A DNA stretch of 64,000 nucleotides from Aerococcus sanguinicola (GTDB taxonomy: Bacteria > Bacillota > Bacilli > Lactobacillales > Aerococcaceae), in assembly GCF_001543145.1 (NCBI RefSeq), contig NZ_CP014160.1:558001-622000 (forward strand), written 5' to 3'. The notes under the pieces were generated by a model that saw only the letters and a program-made list of their open reading frames with translations, was not told where the DNA came from and did not search any database. This document shows, in pieces, positions 33,978-42,970 of the stretch. The stretch's first letter is position 1; each line of letters starts with the position of its first letter. The position numbers were made by a program, and so were the translations under genes.

Positions 33978-34361
33978 TTATTCAATCCATAATTTTCTTG
34001 AGATAAAGTTCCACGCCATCACAAGGAAGGTAGCTAGGACTTTGGCTAGGAGATAATAGATGCCAAGTTTCTCGACGAAGGCCCACATAAAGAACTGGTT
34101 GAGAATCAAACCTACCACTGACAGGCTAACAAACAGGAGTAATTCCTGAAGCCGCTCTTCTTTAGAGAAACGACTCACGAAAACATAGCGCATGCTAGCA
34201 AGATAATTAAAAATCGTAGCGACAACAAAAGCAATTCCCGCTGATAATAGGTAGTGAACATAGCCCCATTCGGTGAGGGCCGTTAATAGAGCGAAGTCAA
34301 TCACTGTGGCAAGGACTCCGATCAAGCCAAAGCGAATGATTTGTTGGATAATTTTTTGCAC
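33978..34361 (-). CDS. gtrA: GtrA-family membrane protein
   Basis: The 127 residues carry four membrane helices with the GtrA pattern FGLIGVLATVIDFALLTAL near the start and FNYLASMRYVFVSRF in the middle. GtrA/GtcA proteins help move polyprenyl-phosphate-linked sugars across the membrane for glycosylation of teichoic acids. Start GTG 34361 has AGAGGAG 5 nt upstream. It is divergent from yfhO and from a GT2-GtrA fusion. Confidence 0.9.
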   Translation of the reverse strand: MQKIIQQIIRFGLIGVLATVIDFALLTALTEWGYVHYLLSAGIAFVVATIFNYLASMRYVFVSRFSKEERLQELLLFVSLSVVGLILNQFFMWAFVEKLGIYYLLAKVLATFLVMAWNFISRKLWIE

Positions 34362-34499
34362 GTTAGCTCCTCTTTTCTCAAACTTTTACAATAGAATTAT
34401 TTTAGCATATCGTTTCTGATTTCTTATGACATTTACCAAAGTCTTAAGGGAAATTTTGTTATACTTAAACTTATAGATTAAGTTGGAGGCAGGATTTTT

Positions 34500-37052
34500 A
34501 TGATACTTTCCTTTTTCAAAAAGCATAGAGCTCTCATCCTAAGTTTTACTTTGGCTTTGCTGGTTCAACTTGCGATTTACTACCGTCTAGGTATCACGCC
34601 TTTTGGTGATAAATCACTCTTGGTGACGGATATGAATGGCCAGTATATTGCTTATTTTGCCTATCTGAAGAATGCTTTACTAGGCCAGGATAGCCTCCTC
34701 TATTCTTTCTCTAAGACCATGTCCGGCAATATGATTGGTCTGACTAATTACTATCTGCTCAGTCCGTTCAACCTCCTCTTCCTCCTCTTTCCGCTCAAGA
34801 GCTTTCCCCTGGCAATCACTCTTATTACGAGCTTAAAAATGGCGACAGCTAGCGCCTCGATGACTTGGCTGATGGCAAAGCGCAAGCTCCAAACCTGGGC
34901 TGCTATTGCTTTAGGGTTAGCTTACAGTCTATCGGGCTACCTCATTGTCTACCAACAAAATATTATGTGGCTTGAGGCTTGCATCCTTTTCCCTCTATTA
35001 ATTGATGGTCTAGACCGTTTGTTCAGGCAAGGCAAGTGGCACTTTTATGCTCTGATTTTAGCCCTGGCCATCCTAAACAACTATTATATGGGGGCCATGC
35101 TCTGCCTTTTTTCTCTCCTATATTTTATTTGTCGCGTTTTGAGCGACCTTGCTTTCTTCGGAAGCTGGCAGGAAGTCAAGGTCCGTTTTAAAGCTTTCTT
35201 ATCAGCCTCTCTCCTAGCTGGCGGCTTATCCTGTCTAACACTTATTCCGAGTTTTTTCTCCCTCCAAGGAGGTAAGGCAGGACTAGACCCTAGTCAACTG
35301 CTCGATTTTCATAGTCAGTTTTCTTTTTTAGACTTTGCTAGCAAGTTCTTTATCGGGGCTTTCCAAGCTGGCGATACTAAGACTGGCTTGGCCAATGTTT
35401 TCCTAGCTAGCCTCATTCTCTTAGTCGGTTTAGCTGGACTATTTAATCCGGCCATTGCCCGCTCTAAAAAAGCCAGAGGAAGTCTCCTGCTCGTCATCCT
35501 CTACCTATCCATGAAATATTTCAATCTAAACTTAATCTGGCACGGCTTCAATGAGCCGACTTGGTTTCCCTTCCGCTACAGCTTCCTCTTCACTGGCCTC
35601 CTGATCTTAATGGCAGCTGAAGAAATTAAAGCCAGCAACTTTTCTTGGCGACGCTATGGCGCTAGCTCAACCATCCTTCTTGGACTTGGGCTTCTTATTA
35701 GCCGCCAGGGCTACGCTTATCTAGAGCCGAGCGATATCTTAACAAGCTTAACCTGCCTAGGAATAGGACTAGTCCTTCTCTCAGGTCAAGCTTGGCTGCG
35801 CTACCAACCAGGTCAGTTATTCTTCAGTTTTGGGCTGGTCCTGCTCGTTGCTTATGAGTCTTTCAGTAATGGTTATTACACACTCAATAAGATGGCCTAC
35901 CAAGATGTCCAGGGTTTTAGTCGTTTTGTTTCTCGCTATCAAGAGCCCATTCAATACATTCAGTCCCAGGACACCGGCCTTTACCGCCTAGAAAAGAACC
36001 AACACTATGCTAACAATGATCCCCTCCTGCTCAATTATCCTGGCCTTTCCCACTATAGTTCCAATGAAACAGCTGAGGTTATCGAGCTCATGGGTAAGCT
36101 TGGCTTCCACGATAACGGCAACTGGGCTCGTTTTGCTTACGGTTCAACTTTGGCGGCTAACCAGTGGATAGGCTTGCGCTATTTACTGAGCGACTACCCC
36201 TTGCCCAGTCTAGGCCAGGGAAAAGAGTTAGACCAGATTCTTATCTATAAAAATCCTCAGGCCTTCCCTCTCGCTTACGAAATCGATCAGCAAAGAACTT
36301 TCCATAATCAGAGCCAACCCTTCGCCTTTCAGAATGAGCTTTTTTCCTATACCACTGGAATTAAGGACTACTATCAACCCTTAGCAGGCAGCCAATTGAC
36401 TGTGCGTTTGGAGAATGCACACGCTGTTGAAGCAAACGGCCAAGTCAGCTACTCCCGGATTAATTCTCATAAACCCGGCAAGATCCACTACCAAATCACC
36501 AAGACCCCTGATCAAATGGTGAACTACAAATTCAAGGGTAAATCTGGCCAAGGCCTTGAAGTCTACCATGACCGAAGCTTTAGCCACATCAACCTAGATA
36601 AGAAAAATCATACGCTCCACACTTATGACCAGGAAACAACCAACGTGGTCATCACAGTCAGCTTCAACGATGATCAAATTACAGATCCTAAACCTGACTT
36701 TTATCTTTCTAGCCGGCAAAACACAGCAGCCATGGCCCAACTTGCCCAAGGTCGAGCACTAGAAATTGAATCCTTTTCGCCCACTGCCATCCGAGGTCGA
36801 AGGAAAAACTCAGACGAAGGCTCCCGCCTCTTCCTCAGTATTCCCTTTGATAAAGGTTGGCATGCCTTTGTCGACGGCCGCTATACACCAGTCCACCAGG
36901 AAGCCCATTACTTCTTAGGTGTCGACCTGCCGGCAGGCTCCAAGGACGTGCAGCTGATTTTTATCCCGAGAGGCCTTATTTTAGGTGCCACCAGCAGCTT
37001 GGTCAGCTTCCTGATCTTCTTGAAAACCCTGCATGGGAAAAATAAAAATTAA
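34500..37052 (+). CDS. yfhO: YfhO-family membrane glycosyltransferase
   Basis: This is 850 residues, the usual length of YfhO. About 12-13 membrane helices fill the first half, with LVTDMNGQYIAYFAYLKNAL in the first outer loop (the DMxxQY motif of YfhO), YYLLSPFNLLFLLFP and SGYLIVYQQNIMWLEA. A large extracellular C-terminal part follows, and one last helix. YfhO is a GT-C enzyme that moves a sugar from undecaprenyl phosphate to lipoteichoic acid in Bacillus, in partnership with the GT2 enzyme CsbB. The next gene encodes just such a partner. Confidence 0.92.
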   Translation: MILSFFKKHRALILSFTLALLVQLAIYYRLGITPFGDKSLLVTDMNGQYIAYFAYLKNALLGQDSLLYSFSKTMSGNMIGLTNYYLLSPFNLLFLLFPLKSFPLAITLITSLKMATASASMTWLMAKRKLQTWAAIALGLAYSLSGYLIVYQQNIMWLEACILFPLLIDGLDRLFRQGKWHFYALILALAILNNYYMGAMLCLFSLLYFICRVLSDLAFFGSWQEVKVRFKAFLSASLLAGGLSCLTLIPSFFSLQGGKAGLDPSQLLDFHSQFSFLDFASKFFIGAFQAGDTKTGLANVFLASLILLVGLAGLFNPAIARSKKARGSLLLVILYLSMKYFNLNLIWHGFNEPTWFPFRYSFLFTGLLILMAAEEIKASNFSWRRYGASSTILLGLGLLISRQGYAYLEPSDILTSLTCLGIGLVLLSGQAWLRYQPGQLFFSFGLVLLVAYESFSNGYYTLNKMAYQDVQGFSRFVSRYQEPIQYIQSQDTGLYRLEKNQHYANNDPLLLNYPGLSHYSSNETAEVIELMGKLGFHDNGNWARFAYGSTLAANQWIGLRYLLSDYPLPSLGQGKELDQILIYKNPQAFPLAYEIDQQRTFHNQSQPFAFQNELFSYTTGIKDYYQPLAGSQLTVRLENAHAVEANGQVSYSRINSHKPGKIHYQITKTPDQMVNYKFKGKSGQGLEVYHDRSFSHINLDKKNHTLHTYDQETTNVVITVSFNDDQITDPKPDFYLSSRQNTAAMAQLAQGRALEIESFSPTAIRGRRKNSDEGSRLFLSIPFDKGWHAFVDGRYTPVHQEAHYFLGVDLPAGSKDVQLIFIPRGLILGATSSLVSFLIFLKTLHGKNKN

Positions 37053-37133
37053 AAACATCAAATGACTAACTCATCCTAGTCATTCATTGTATAATAGAAT
37101 AAGCTTAATGTATTTATGGAAGGAGATTTATTC

Positions 37134-38207
37134 ATGGTAAATGCTCACGAGCAAGCCATTATCATTCCCTCACTTGATCCGGACCAACGTTTATTAGACT
37201 TGGTCACAAATATTCGCCAAGGCCACGATAGCCAGCTCTTTATTGTCATTGTCAATGATGGAAGCGATGCCACCTATGACATCTACTTTGACCAGCTCAA
37301 GGACTATCCCCGCCTTAAAGTTTTAAAGCATGAGCAAAATTACGGAAAAGGTCGGGCCCTTAAGACAGCCTTTCGTTACTTGTTGGATGAGCAGAGTCAA
37401 ATCTCTTCCGCAGTGACGATTGATTCAGACGGTCAACACACCTTTGAGGATATGATGGCTTGCCTAGAAGAGGCCCAAAAGCACCCGGAAGCCTTTATTT
37501 TTGGTGCCCGTCACTTTGGTGAAGATGTGCCCTTAAGAAGCAAATTTGGTAATATTATGACCCGTAAACTGCTCCGCTTTTTAACAGGGATGAATCTAGA
37601 GGATACCCAAACTGGCCTTCGGGTCATCCCTAGCCAGTATTTTGAGCCGCTGCTCGATGTGGAGGGCGACCGCTTCGAATATGAAATGAATATGATTCTC
37701 TTCGCCAAGAAACACCAAATTACTATTATCGAGGTGGGCATTTCAACCATTTATTTAGATGACAATGCTTCCTCCCACTTCAAGGTGCTCAGGGATTCCT
37801 TTGCCATCTATTCTGTTTTCTTGAAGTATATTGCGGCTTCCCTGGTCTCCTTTGTGATTGACCTGGCTTGCTTCGCGCTCTGTTTGACTGTCATCGGACA
37901 CCAGGATTTCACCGCTATTACAACAGCGACCGTTATTGCCCGGTGCATCTCCGCTCTAGCTAATTATTTGATGAACCGGTTAGTAGTTTTTCGAGCCAAT
38001 TCAAGGCAGAGTCTGCTTAAGTACGGCCTCCTCGTCATCGTCCAAATGCTGTCGTCTAGTCTACTAGTAACAACCTTTAATGACTGGCTCCCCGCCCTAC
38101 CAGCAACGTTAATTAAGGTCTTTGTGGACTCTTTCCTCTTTATCCTTAATTACCACATCCAAAAGCACTTTATTTTCCCTGCAAAGGAGGACGTGAATGG
38201 TCTTTAG
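37134..38207 (+). CDS. CsbB-like polyprenyl-phosphate glycosyltransferase fused to GtrA domain
   Basis: The 357 residues start at ATG 37134, AAGGAG 8 nt upstream. Residues 1-220 are a GT2 domain: VIVNDGSDATYD, NYGKGRALKTAF, TIDSDGQHTFED (DxD-type) and DTQTGLRVIPSQY, the DPMS-like pattern. Residues about 230-355 form a four-helix GtrA domain (SLVSFVIDLACFALC, ANYLMNRLVVFR). The fusion would load a sugar on undecaprenyl phosphate and flip it, providing donor for YfhO just upstream. The next gene overlaps its end by 11 bp. Confidence 0.92.
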   Translation: MVNAHEQAIIIPSLDPDQRLLDLVTNIRQGHDSQLFIVIVNDGSDATYDIYFDQLKDYPRLKVLKHEQNYGKGRALKTAFRYLLDEQSQISSAVTIDSDGQHTFEDMMACLEEAQKHPEAFIFGARHFGEDVPLRSKFGNIMTRKLLRFLTGMNLEDTQTGLRVIPSQYFEPLLDVEGDRFEYEMNMILFAKKHQITIIEVGISTIYLDDNASSHFKVLRDSFAIYSVFLKYIAASLVSFVIDLACFALCLTVIGHQDFTAITTATVIARCISALANYLMNRLVVFRANSRQSLLKYGLLVIVQMLSSSLLVTTFNDWLPALPATLIKVFVDSFLFILNYHIQKHFIFPAKEDVNGL

Positions 38208-39957
38208 TTTCTTTATCCTAGCGACTGTGGGGATCTGCCTCAGTTTAAAACGCTGGGCAGGCTTCGCCCTTGAAAGCACGCTGATTTTAACCGTTAGTTT
38301 GGAGACCTGCCTGTTCTTCCTCTTTGCTCTCTGCCAGGCGCTCAGTCTCGGCTTCTACCTGGTCAGCATCCTCGGCTGCCTCGCTTTACTGGTTCACCTG
38401 ATCCAGTATCTCCGCCAACCAACCATCACTTGGCCGAGGCTCCGGGCCCCACAGCTTATCTTTTGGGGGCTTTTTCTTATTTATAGCCTTGCCCTAGTCG
38501 GAACGCATTTTACCCATTATGATAATTTCTCTCACTGGGCACGGATCGTTAAATTTATTACTTTAGAGGGGCGCCTAGTTCAAGATGGGGACCAGTTCAT
38601 CAGCTTCACCTCCTATCCGCCTGGCAGCGCCCTCTACCTGGGCTATTGGATGCAAGGTCTCCCGCTCCGTGACGACCTCATGCTCATCGGCCAAAACCTG
38701 ATCAATTTTGCCTGCGTTTGGCCCCTGGTCGGCCTGGCAAGTGGTTTTCAGAAAAAACAGGGACTTGCGAGCGGTATAGCTCTAGTTTTTATTGCCCTTT
38801 TGAATATCTTAGACCGAGGCGCTGGCCATATCCTATATACCTCCCTCTTGGTGGACTTCCTCCTTCCCCTAGTGGCCTTGGCTGCTGTGACCAGTCTTTA
38901 CCGCCACCGCCAACATTTTGGCCAATTGAGCCTGATTACGGCTGCGATGACCAGTTTTCTTATCCTGATTAAAAACAGCGGCATCTTCTTTGTGATTCTC
39001 ATTATCCTCTACTATGCTTACCTCGTTTGGACAAGGCACCGGGCCCGCTTTAAACTTGGACTCCTTGCCTGCCTCTGCCCCTTCCTCCATCTCGGCTTAT
39101 GGAACCATTATGTGGGCCAGACCTTCAGCCAAGTCAGTAAGCACAGCGTCAATTTAGCCGCCTATGAAGAGATTCTTGGAGAGAAGAGCTTAACTGATAT
39201 CCAAGCCATTACAAACCGCTTCCTCCGTTTCTTCTTAAAGAGTGAAGTCGCCAGCAACCAAGCCCTCTATCTCTTCCTGGCCCTCTGCGCCCTGGGGATC
39301 TTGCTCGGCTGGTTGAAGCGGACGCCTAGGCAACGGACAGTAGGGATTATGCTGGCAATCCTTATCTTTTATATCATCAGCCTCTATGCCATGTACCTCT
39401 TCTCTATGCCCCTAGCCGAAGCCATACGCCTGGCCAGTATCCACCGCTATATGGGGACCATCCTATGCTTCCTCTATGGCCTCCTCTGCTTCAGCGTCCT
39501 AACGACATGGGACCAAGACCCCCAGCTTTTAGCCAAGCCTGTCACAAAAAGCCTGGGTTTAATCCTAGTCCTCCTAGCCCTCCTAAGTCATGGCCACAAA
39601 CTCAAAGAAATCTATGACTTTGACGACCAGCTTGTATCGGATACGGTTGCTGTAGTCGGCCAAGGAAGCCACTACCACGAGGGCGACTACCTCCTAGTTG
39701 ATGACCGGCAGGACACCACCTACTTACAATTGATGACCTCTTACTATCTCTACTGCAATCAAACTGGAATTAGCCGGCCCTATGACTATCCCGACCACGA
39801 AGCCAGCTTTATCCAAATGGTTGAAGAGCCAGAAGCTGTCATCTATCTCACGGACCCCGATCATTTTGGCGAAAAATTCACCAAGGTCTACGGTTTCCAA
39901 CCCAAAGCTCAGATCTACAACCGTCAAGAACTTATCCAAGCCCGCCAAAATACCTAA
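38197..39957 (+). CDS. Large multi-spanning membrane protein, GT-C-like
   Basis: The 586 residues carry about 13 membrane helices, with an outer loop after the fifth or so containing THYDNFSHWARIVKFI and ISFTSYPPGSALYLGYWM. A D/E-W or D-x-F-S-HW motif in the first big loop is common in GT-C glycosyltransferases. A short soluble C-terminal domain follows. AAAGGAGG lies 5 nt before the ATG, which overlaps the GT2-GtrA gene, so they are co-translated. It may be a second GT-C enzyme using the same lipid-linked sugar. No named family can be assigned. Confidence 0.65.
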   Translation: MVFSFFILATVGICLSLKRWAGFALESTLILTVSLETCLFFLFALCQALSLGFYLVSILGCLALLVHLIQYLRQPTITWPRLRAPQLIFWGLFLIYSLALVGTHFTHYDNFSHWARIVKFITLEGRLVQDGDQFISFTSYPPGSALYLGYWMQGLPLRDDLMLIGQNLINFACVWPLVGLASGFQKKQGLASGIALVFIALLNILDRGAGHILYTSLLVDFLLPLVALAAVTSLYRHRQHFGQLSLITAAMTSFLILIKNSGIFFVILIILYYAYLVWTRHRARFKLGLLACLCPFLHLGLWNHYVGQTFSQVSKHSVNLAAYEEILGEKSLTDIQAITNRFLRFFLKSEVASNQALYLFLALCALGILLGWLKRTPRQRTVGIMLAILIFYIISLYAMYLFSMPLAEAIRLASIHRYMGTILCFLYGLLCFSVLTTWDQDPQLLAKPVTKSLGLILVLLALLSHGHKLKEIYDFDDQLVSDTVAVVGQGSHYHEGDYLLVDDRQDTTYLQLMTSYYLYCNQTGISRPYDYPDHEASFIQMVEEPEAVIYLTDPDHFGEKFTKVYGFQPKAQIYNRQELIQARQNT

Positions 39958-39960
39958 AAG

Positions 39961-40004
39961 AAAAGCATCTGCCATTTCTACAGAAAAAGGCAGATGCTTT
40001 TTTG
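39961..40004 (+). terminator. Terminator of the yfhO operon
   Basis: AGCATCTGCC pairs with GGCAGATGCT, followed by TTTTTT. Almost the same hairpin recurs at 48601-48646. Confidence 0.9.
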
Positions 40005-40020
40005 ATTGTCTGTGCCTTCG

Positions 40021-40938
40021 CTAACGACAAGCGCGAATGCTGTCCTTGAACCAAGCTTTGAAGCGGTCGCGGTCAATCCAGGTAGGGACCGTGCAGTTCA
40101 CGGGGCGGTCCGTCTTATGGTCCAAGTCCACCACAGTCTGTCCGTAGGTTAGCGAACTTCCTAGTTCCACTTCCACATTACAGTCTACGGTCTTAAACAT
40201 ATCCGGTTGGAGTAGGTAAGCCACTGCGGTTGGGTCGTACATGGCCAACTCGCCATCCCGTTCCTGCGACCGGTAGGCTTTTAGCATGCCATAGACCATC
40301 CGACCGGTTTCATTGACCTGGGCTAATTCTTCGGCTTCTGCCACCCCAATAGTTGCGATATAGCCAATGTCTAAACCAACCATAGTCTTTTTGATCGGCG
40401 CATTGAAGACAATCTGAGCCGCCTCAGGGTCGGTCCCAATATTGAATTCATCCATAACATGCTTGTTCCCTCGGGTGAAAGACCCGCCCATGATAATCAA
40501 TTCGGCAATCTTTTCACGGACTTCAGGGAACATCGTCAAAAGCAGGGCCATATTGGTCTGGGGACCCACTGCCACAATGGTCATAGGTTCTTCAGCTGCC
40601 AATAAGCAGTCGCGCATGGCCAGGACCGCATGCCCCTCTACTAGCTCATCCAAGCTTACCTCAGGGAAATCGTAACCGTCCATCCCCGATTCCCCGTGGA
40701 CTTCAGAAGCATCACTAAAGGCCGTCAACAAAGGCCCCTTATTACCAGCTGCAACGGGAATCTGCCGGTCAAAGAAATGAAGCAATTTCAGGGCATTGCG
40801 AGCTGTCTTCTCCCAAGCAACATTACCACCCACCGTTGTGATCAGGTCCACCTCGACCTCCTCAGCATTGAGTAAAATAGACAAGGCAATGGCATCATCA
40901 ATGCCCGGATCTGTATCAAAAATCACATGTTTCACCAT
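40021..40938 (-). CDS. Nucleoside hydrolase (IunH/RihA-C family)
   Basis: The 305 residues open with HVIFDTDPGIDDAIAL, the calcium-binding aspartate cluster of the family. Then follow HGESGMDGYDFPE, VAVGPQTNMALLL, GGSFTRGNKH and EFNIGTDPEAAQIV. It splits ribonucleosides into base and ribose. The His usually seen in the active site of purine/pyrimidine forms cannot be assigned with certainty. GAGGAGG lies 6 nt upstream of ATG. A cre-like box 45 bp before the gene suggests control by sugar supply. Confidence 0.92.
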   Translation of the reverse strand: MVKHVIFDTDPGIDDAIALSILLNAEEVEVDLITTVGGNVAWEKTARNALKLLHFFDRQIPVAAGNKGPLLTAFSDASEVHGESGMDGYDFPEVSLDELVEGHAVLAMRDCLLAAEEPMTIVAVGPQTNMALLLTMFPEVREKIAELIIMGGSFTRGNKHVMDEFNIGTDPEAAQIVFNAPIKKTMVGLDIGYIATIGVAEAEELAQVNETGRMVYGMLKAYRSQERDGELAMYDPTAVAYLLQPDMFKTVDCNVEVELGSSLTYGQTVVDLDHKTDRPVNCTVPTWIDRDRFKAWFKDSIRACR

Positions 40939-40982
40939 GATAAACCTCCTCTAACTTATTTCAGTCCCATTATAACCCAAAA

Positions 40983-40996
40983 TAGAAGCGCTTTCA
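40983..40996 (-). promoter_or_regulatory. Candidate CcpA site (cre) of the nucleoside hydrolase gene
   Basis: On the minus strand TGAAAGCGCTTCTA agrees with TGWAANCGNTNWCA at 12 of 14 positions. Confidence 0.45.
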
Positions 40997-41008
40997 CCCT
41001 TAGCCTAT

Positions 41009-41050
41009 AAAAAGCAGCCAAACTCCAAATAAAGTTTAGCTGCTTTTTGC
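41009..41050 (-). terminator. Terminator of the aldehyde dehydrogenase gene
   Basis: AAAAGCAGCCAAACT pairs with AGTTTAGCTGCTTTT around an 8-nt loop, with T and A runs on both sides. Confidence 0.85.
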
Positions 41051-41072
41051 TTTATTCGTTTTGAATTAATTT

Positions 41073-42554
41073 CTAGAACATGCCAGTCCGTCCTTGACCC
41101 AGGTTAACATAGATATTCTTAGCTTGGGTATAGGCATTGAGGATCATCTTATGGGTTTCACGGCCAATACCGGAATCCTTGTAGCCACCAAATGGCGCCC
41201 CTGCTTCAAAGGAGTTGTAGGTGTTAATCCAAACCCGACCGGTCCGGACACCGCGAGCTACCTTAAAGGCCGTATTCAAATTAGTGGTGAAAACGCCGCC
41301 CCCTAAGCCATAGTCTGATTCGTTAGCAATTTGGATGGCTTCGTCCACATCCTTAAATTTAATCACTGTGGCAACTGGCCCGAAGATTTCTTCTTGAGCA
41401 ACCCGCATGTCATTCTTGGCCAATAAGAGGGTTGGCTCGTAGTAGTAACCCTTGTCTAAGTCACCAGAAGTCACAGCCTGGCCACCGGTTAAGAGTTCTG
41501 CCCCTTCATCTAGACCGATTTGAACACACTCATCGACTTTCTTGTGTTGGGAAGGATTAGCTTGGGCGCCGAGTTGAGTTTCCTTGTCCCATGGCAGACC
41601 AATCTTAACTTGTTTGAACTCTTCAATCAAGCGTTCAATAAATTCGTCGTAAATGCTTTCTTGGACAAGGATCCGTGACCCTGCTGAGCAAACTTCACCC
41701 TGGTTGAAGAGAATACCCAATTGAGCCCCTTCCAAGGCTTGTTCCATATCCATGTCCTCAAAGAAGATATTCGCAGACTTCCCGCCGAGTTCAAGGGTAG
41801 CTGGGATAAGATTTTCCGCGGCTGCAATCCCAATATCACGACCAACAGCGGTTGACCCTGTGAAGGCTAATTTATCCAAGCCCTTGTGGTGTTTGAGATA
41901 GTCGCCAGCCTTAGAGCCGCGCCCAGTAATAACATTTAAGACACCCTTAGGCAAGATCGGGTTAATTAACTTGGCCAATTCTAGTAAGCTAAGCGAGGTA
42001 TCAGAAGCCGGTTTGATGACAACCACACAACCTGCGGCTAAGGCAGGGGCTAGTTTCCAAGCAGCCATCAAGAAGGGGAAGTTCCAAGGAATAATTTGAC
42101 CAACAACCCCAATTGGTTCGCGGATAATCATTGACATGGTGTCATGGGTCAGGAATTTCACTTGGTCTTCTTCGCTCCGGATAACTGAAGCAAAGTAACG
42201 GAAGTGGTCAGCTGCGAGCGGGATATCAGCGCCAGAGGTTTCACGGATTGGTTTCCCATTATCCAGGGTTTCAATCAGGGCTAAACGCTCAGCATTTTCA
42301 TCAATTAAATCCGCAATTTGATTCAAGATAGATGCCCGTTCTTTAACATCTGTTTGCCCCCAAGTCTTAAAGGCTTCTTGGGCAGCCTCTACAGCACGGT
42401 CAACGTCTTCATTGACTGCATCCGTGATGGTCGCAAGATGTTCCCCGTTAGCAGGGCTAATCACATCGATCCGATCCGAGCCTGCCCCCTTCGTCCATTC
42501 GCCATTAATGAGTAAACTGTAATCTTTTTCTAAGTTTAAATCTTTAATTTCCAT
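41073..42554 (-). CDS. NAD-dependent aldehyde dehydrogenase
   Basis: The 493 residues match class I/II ALDH. GQIIPWNFPFLMAAWKLAPAL and KPASDTSLS lie in the cofactor site. The general base Glu is in LELGGKSANI, the catalytic Cys in NQGEVCSAGSRI, and EIFGPVATV and NTYNSFEAGAPFGG come later. AGGAG-type GGAGG lies 6 nt before the ATG. Likely substrates are acetaldehyde or betaine-like aldehydes, not decided by sequence. A cre-like box upstream suggests catabolite control. Confidence 0.93.
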   Translation of the reverse strand: MEIKDLNLEKDYSLLINGEWTKGAGSDRIDVISPANGEHLATITDAVNEDVDRAVEAAQEAFKTWGQTDVKERASILNQIADLIDENAERLALIETLDNGKPIRETSGADIPLAADHFRYFASVIRSEEDQVKFLTHDTMSMIIREPIGVVGQIIPWNFPFLMAAWKLAPALAAGCVVVIKPASDTSLSLLELAKLINPILPKGVLNVITGRGSKAGDYLKHHKGLDKLAFTGSTAVGRDIGIAAAENLIPATLELGGKSANIFFEDMDMEQALEGAQLGILFNQGEVCSAGSRILVQESIYDEFIERLIEEFKQVKIGLPWDKETQLGAQANPSQHKKVDECVQIGLDEGAELLTGGQAVTSGDLDKGYYYEPTLLLAKNDMRVAQEEIFGPVATVIKFKDVDEAIQIANESDYGLGGGVFTTNLNTAFKVARGVRTGRVWINTYNSFEAGAPFGGYKDSGIGRETHKMILNAYTQAKNIYVNLGQGRTGMF

Positions 42555-42604
42555 TGGCTACCTCCATCTTCAAATTTAAGTAACAAGCTAAATTTAGTAT
42601 AAAA

Positions 42605-42618
42605 TAAAAACGCTTTCC
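42605..42618 (-). promoter_or_regulatory. Candidate CcpA site (cre) of the aldehyde dehydrogenase gene
   Basis: On the minus strand GGAAAGCGTTTTTA agrees with the cre consensus at 12 of 14 positions. It is 50 bp from the start codon. Confidence 0.45.
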
Positions 42619-42737
42619 TTTCAATCTAAATGCCTAGAGGGAGATTTATCCCCAATTTCTTGCCAGTTGGGATTGACAAATTAGAAATCTGCCCCTATAA
42701 TATTAAAAAATATAAAATTTCTAATTATTTTATCATT

Positions 42738-42948
42738 TTAGGGAGAGTAAGTCTTTTAGAGGTTCAAGCGAGCAGGAGTTGGTGGAAGTCCTGTCCTTAA
42801 GAAGGCTGAACGCGCCTGAAATTATTGGCTCATAAGATAAAGGGCCCGCCTCAGAGCGTTATCTGTTTAAGCTGACCAGGCCCTGGCTTGGTCAATAGAG
42901 TGGTACCGTGGATTAGCTCCGCCTCTTTTTTTGAGAGGCGGATTTTTT
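42738..42948 (+). promoter_or_regulatory. T-box riboswitch, possibly arginine-specific
   Basis: The leader shows GAGAGTAAG and GGTGGAAGTCC of stem I, the T-box core AGAGTGGTACCGTGG at 42897-42911, and a terminator (TCCGCCTC/GAGGCGGA then TTTTTT). In the specifier loop GAA is followed by CGC and a purine, which would read tRNA-Arg. Uncharged tRNA is expected to favour the antiterminator and switch on the transporter gene downstream. Confidence 0.9.
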
Positions 42949-42970
42949 AATGTGTTAGGAGGAAGGAATA

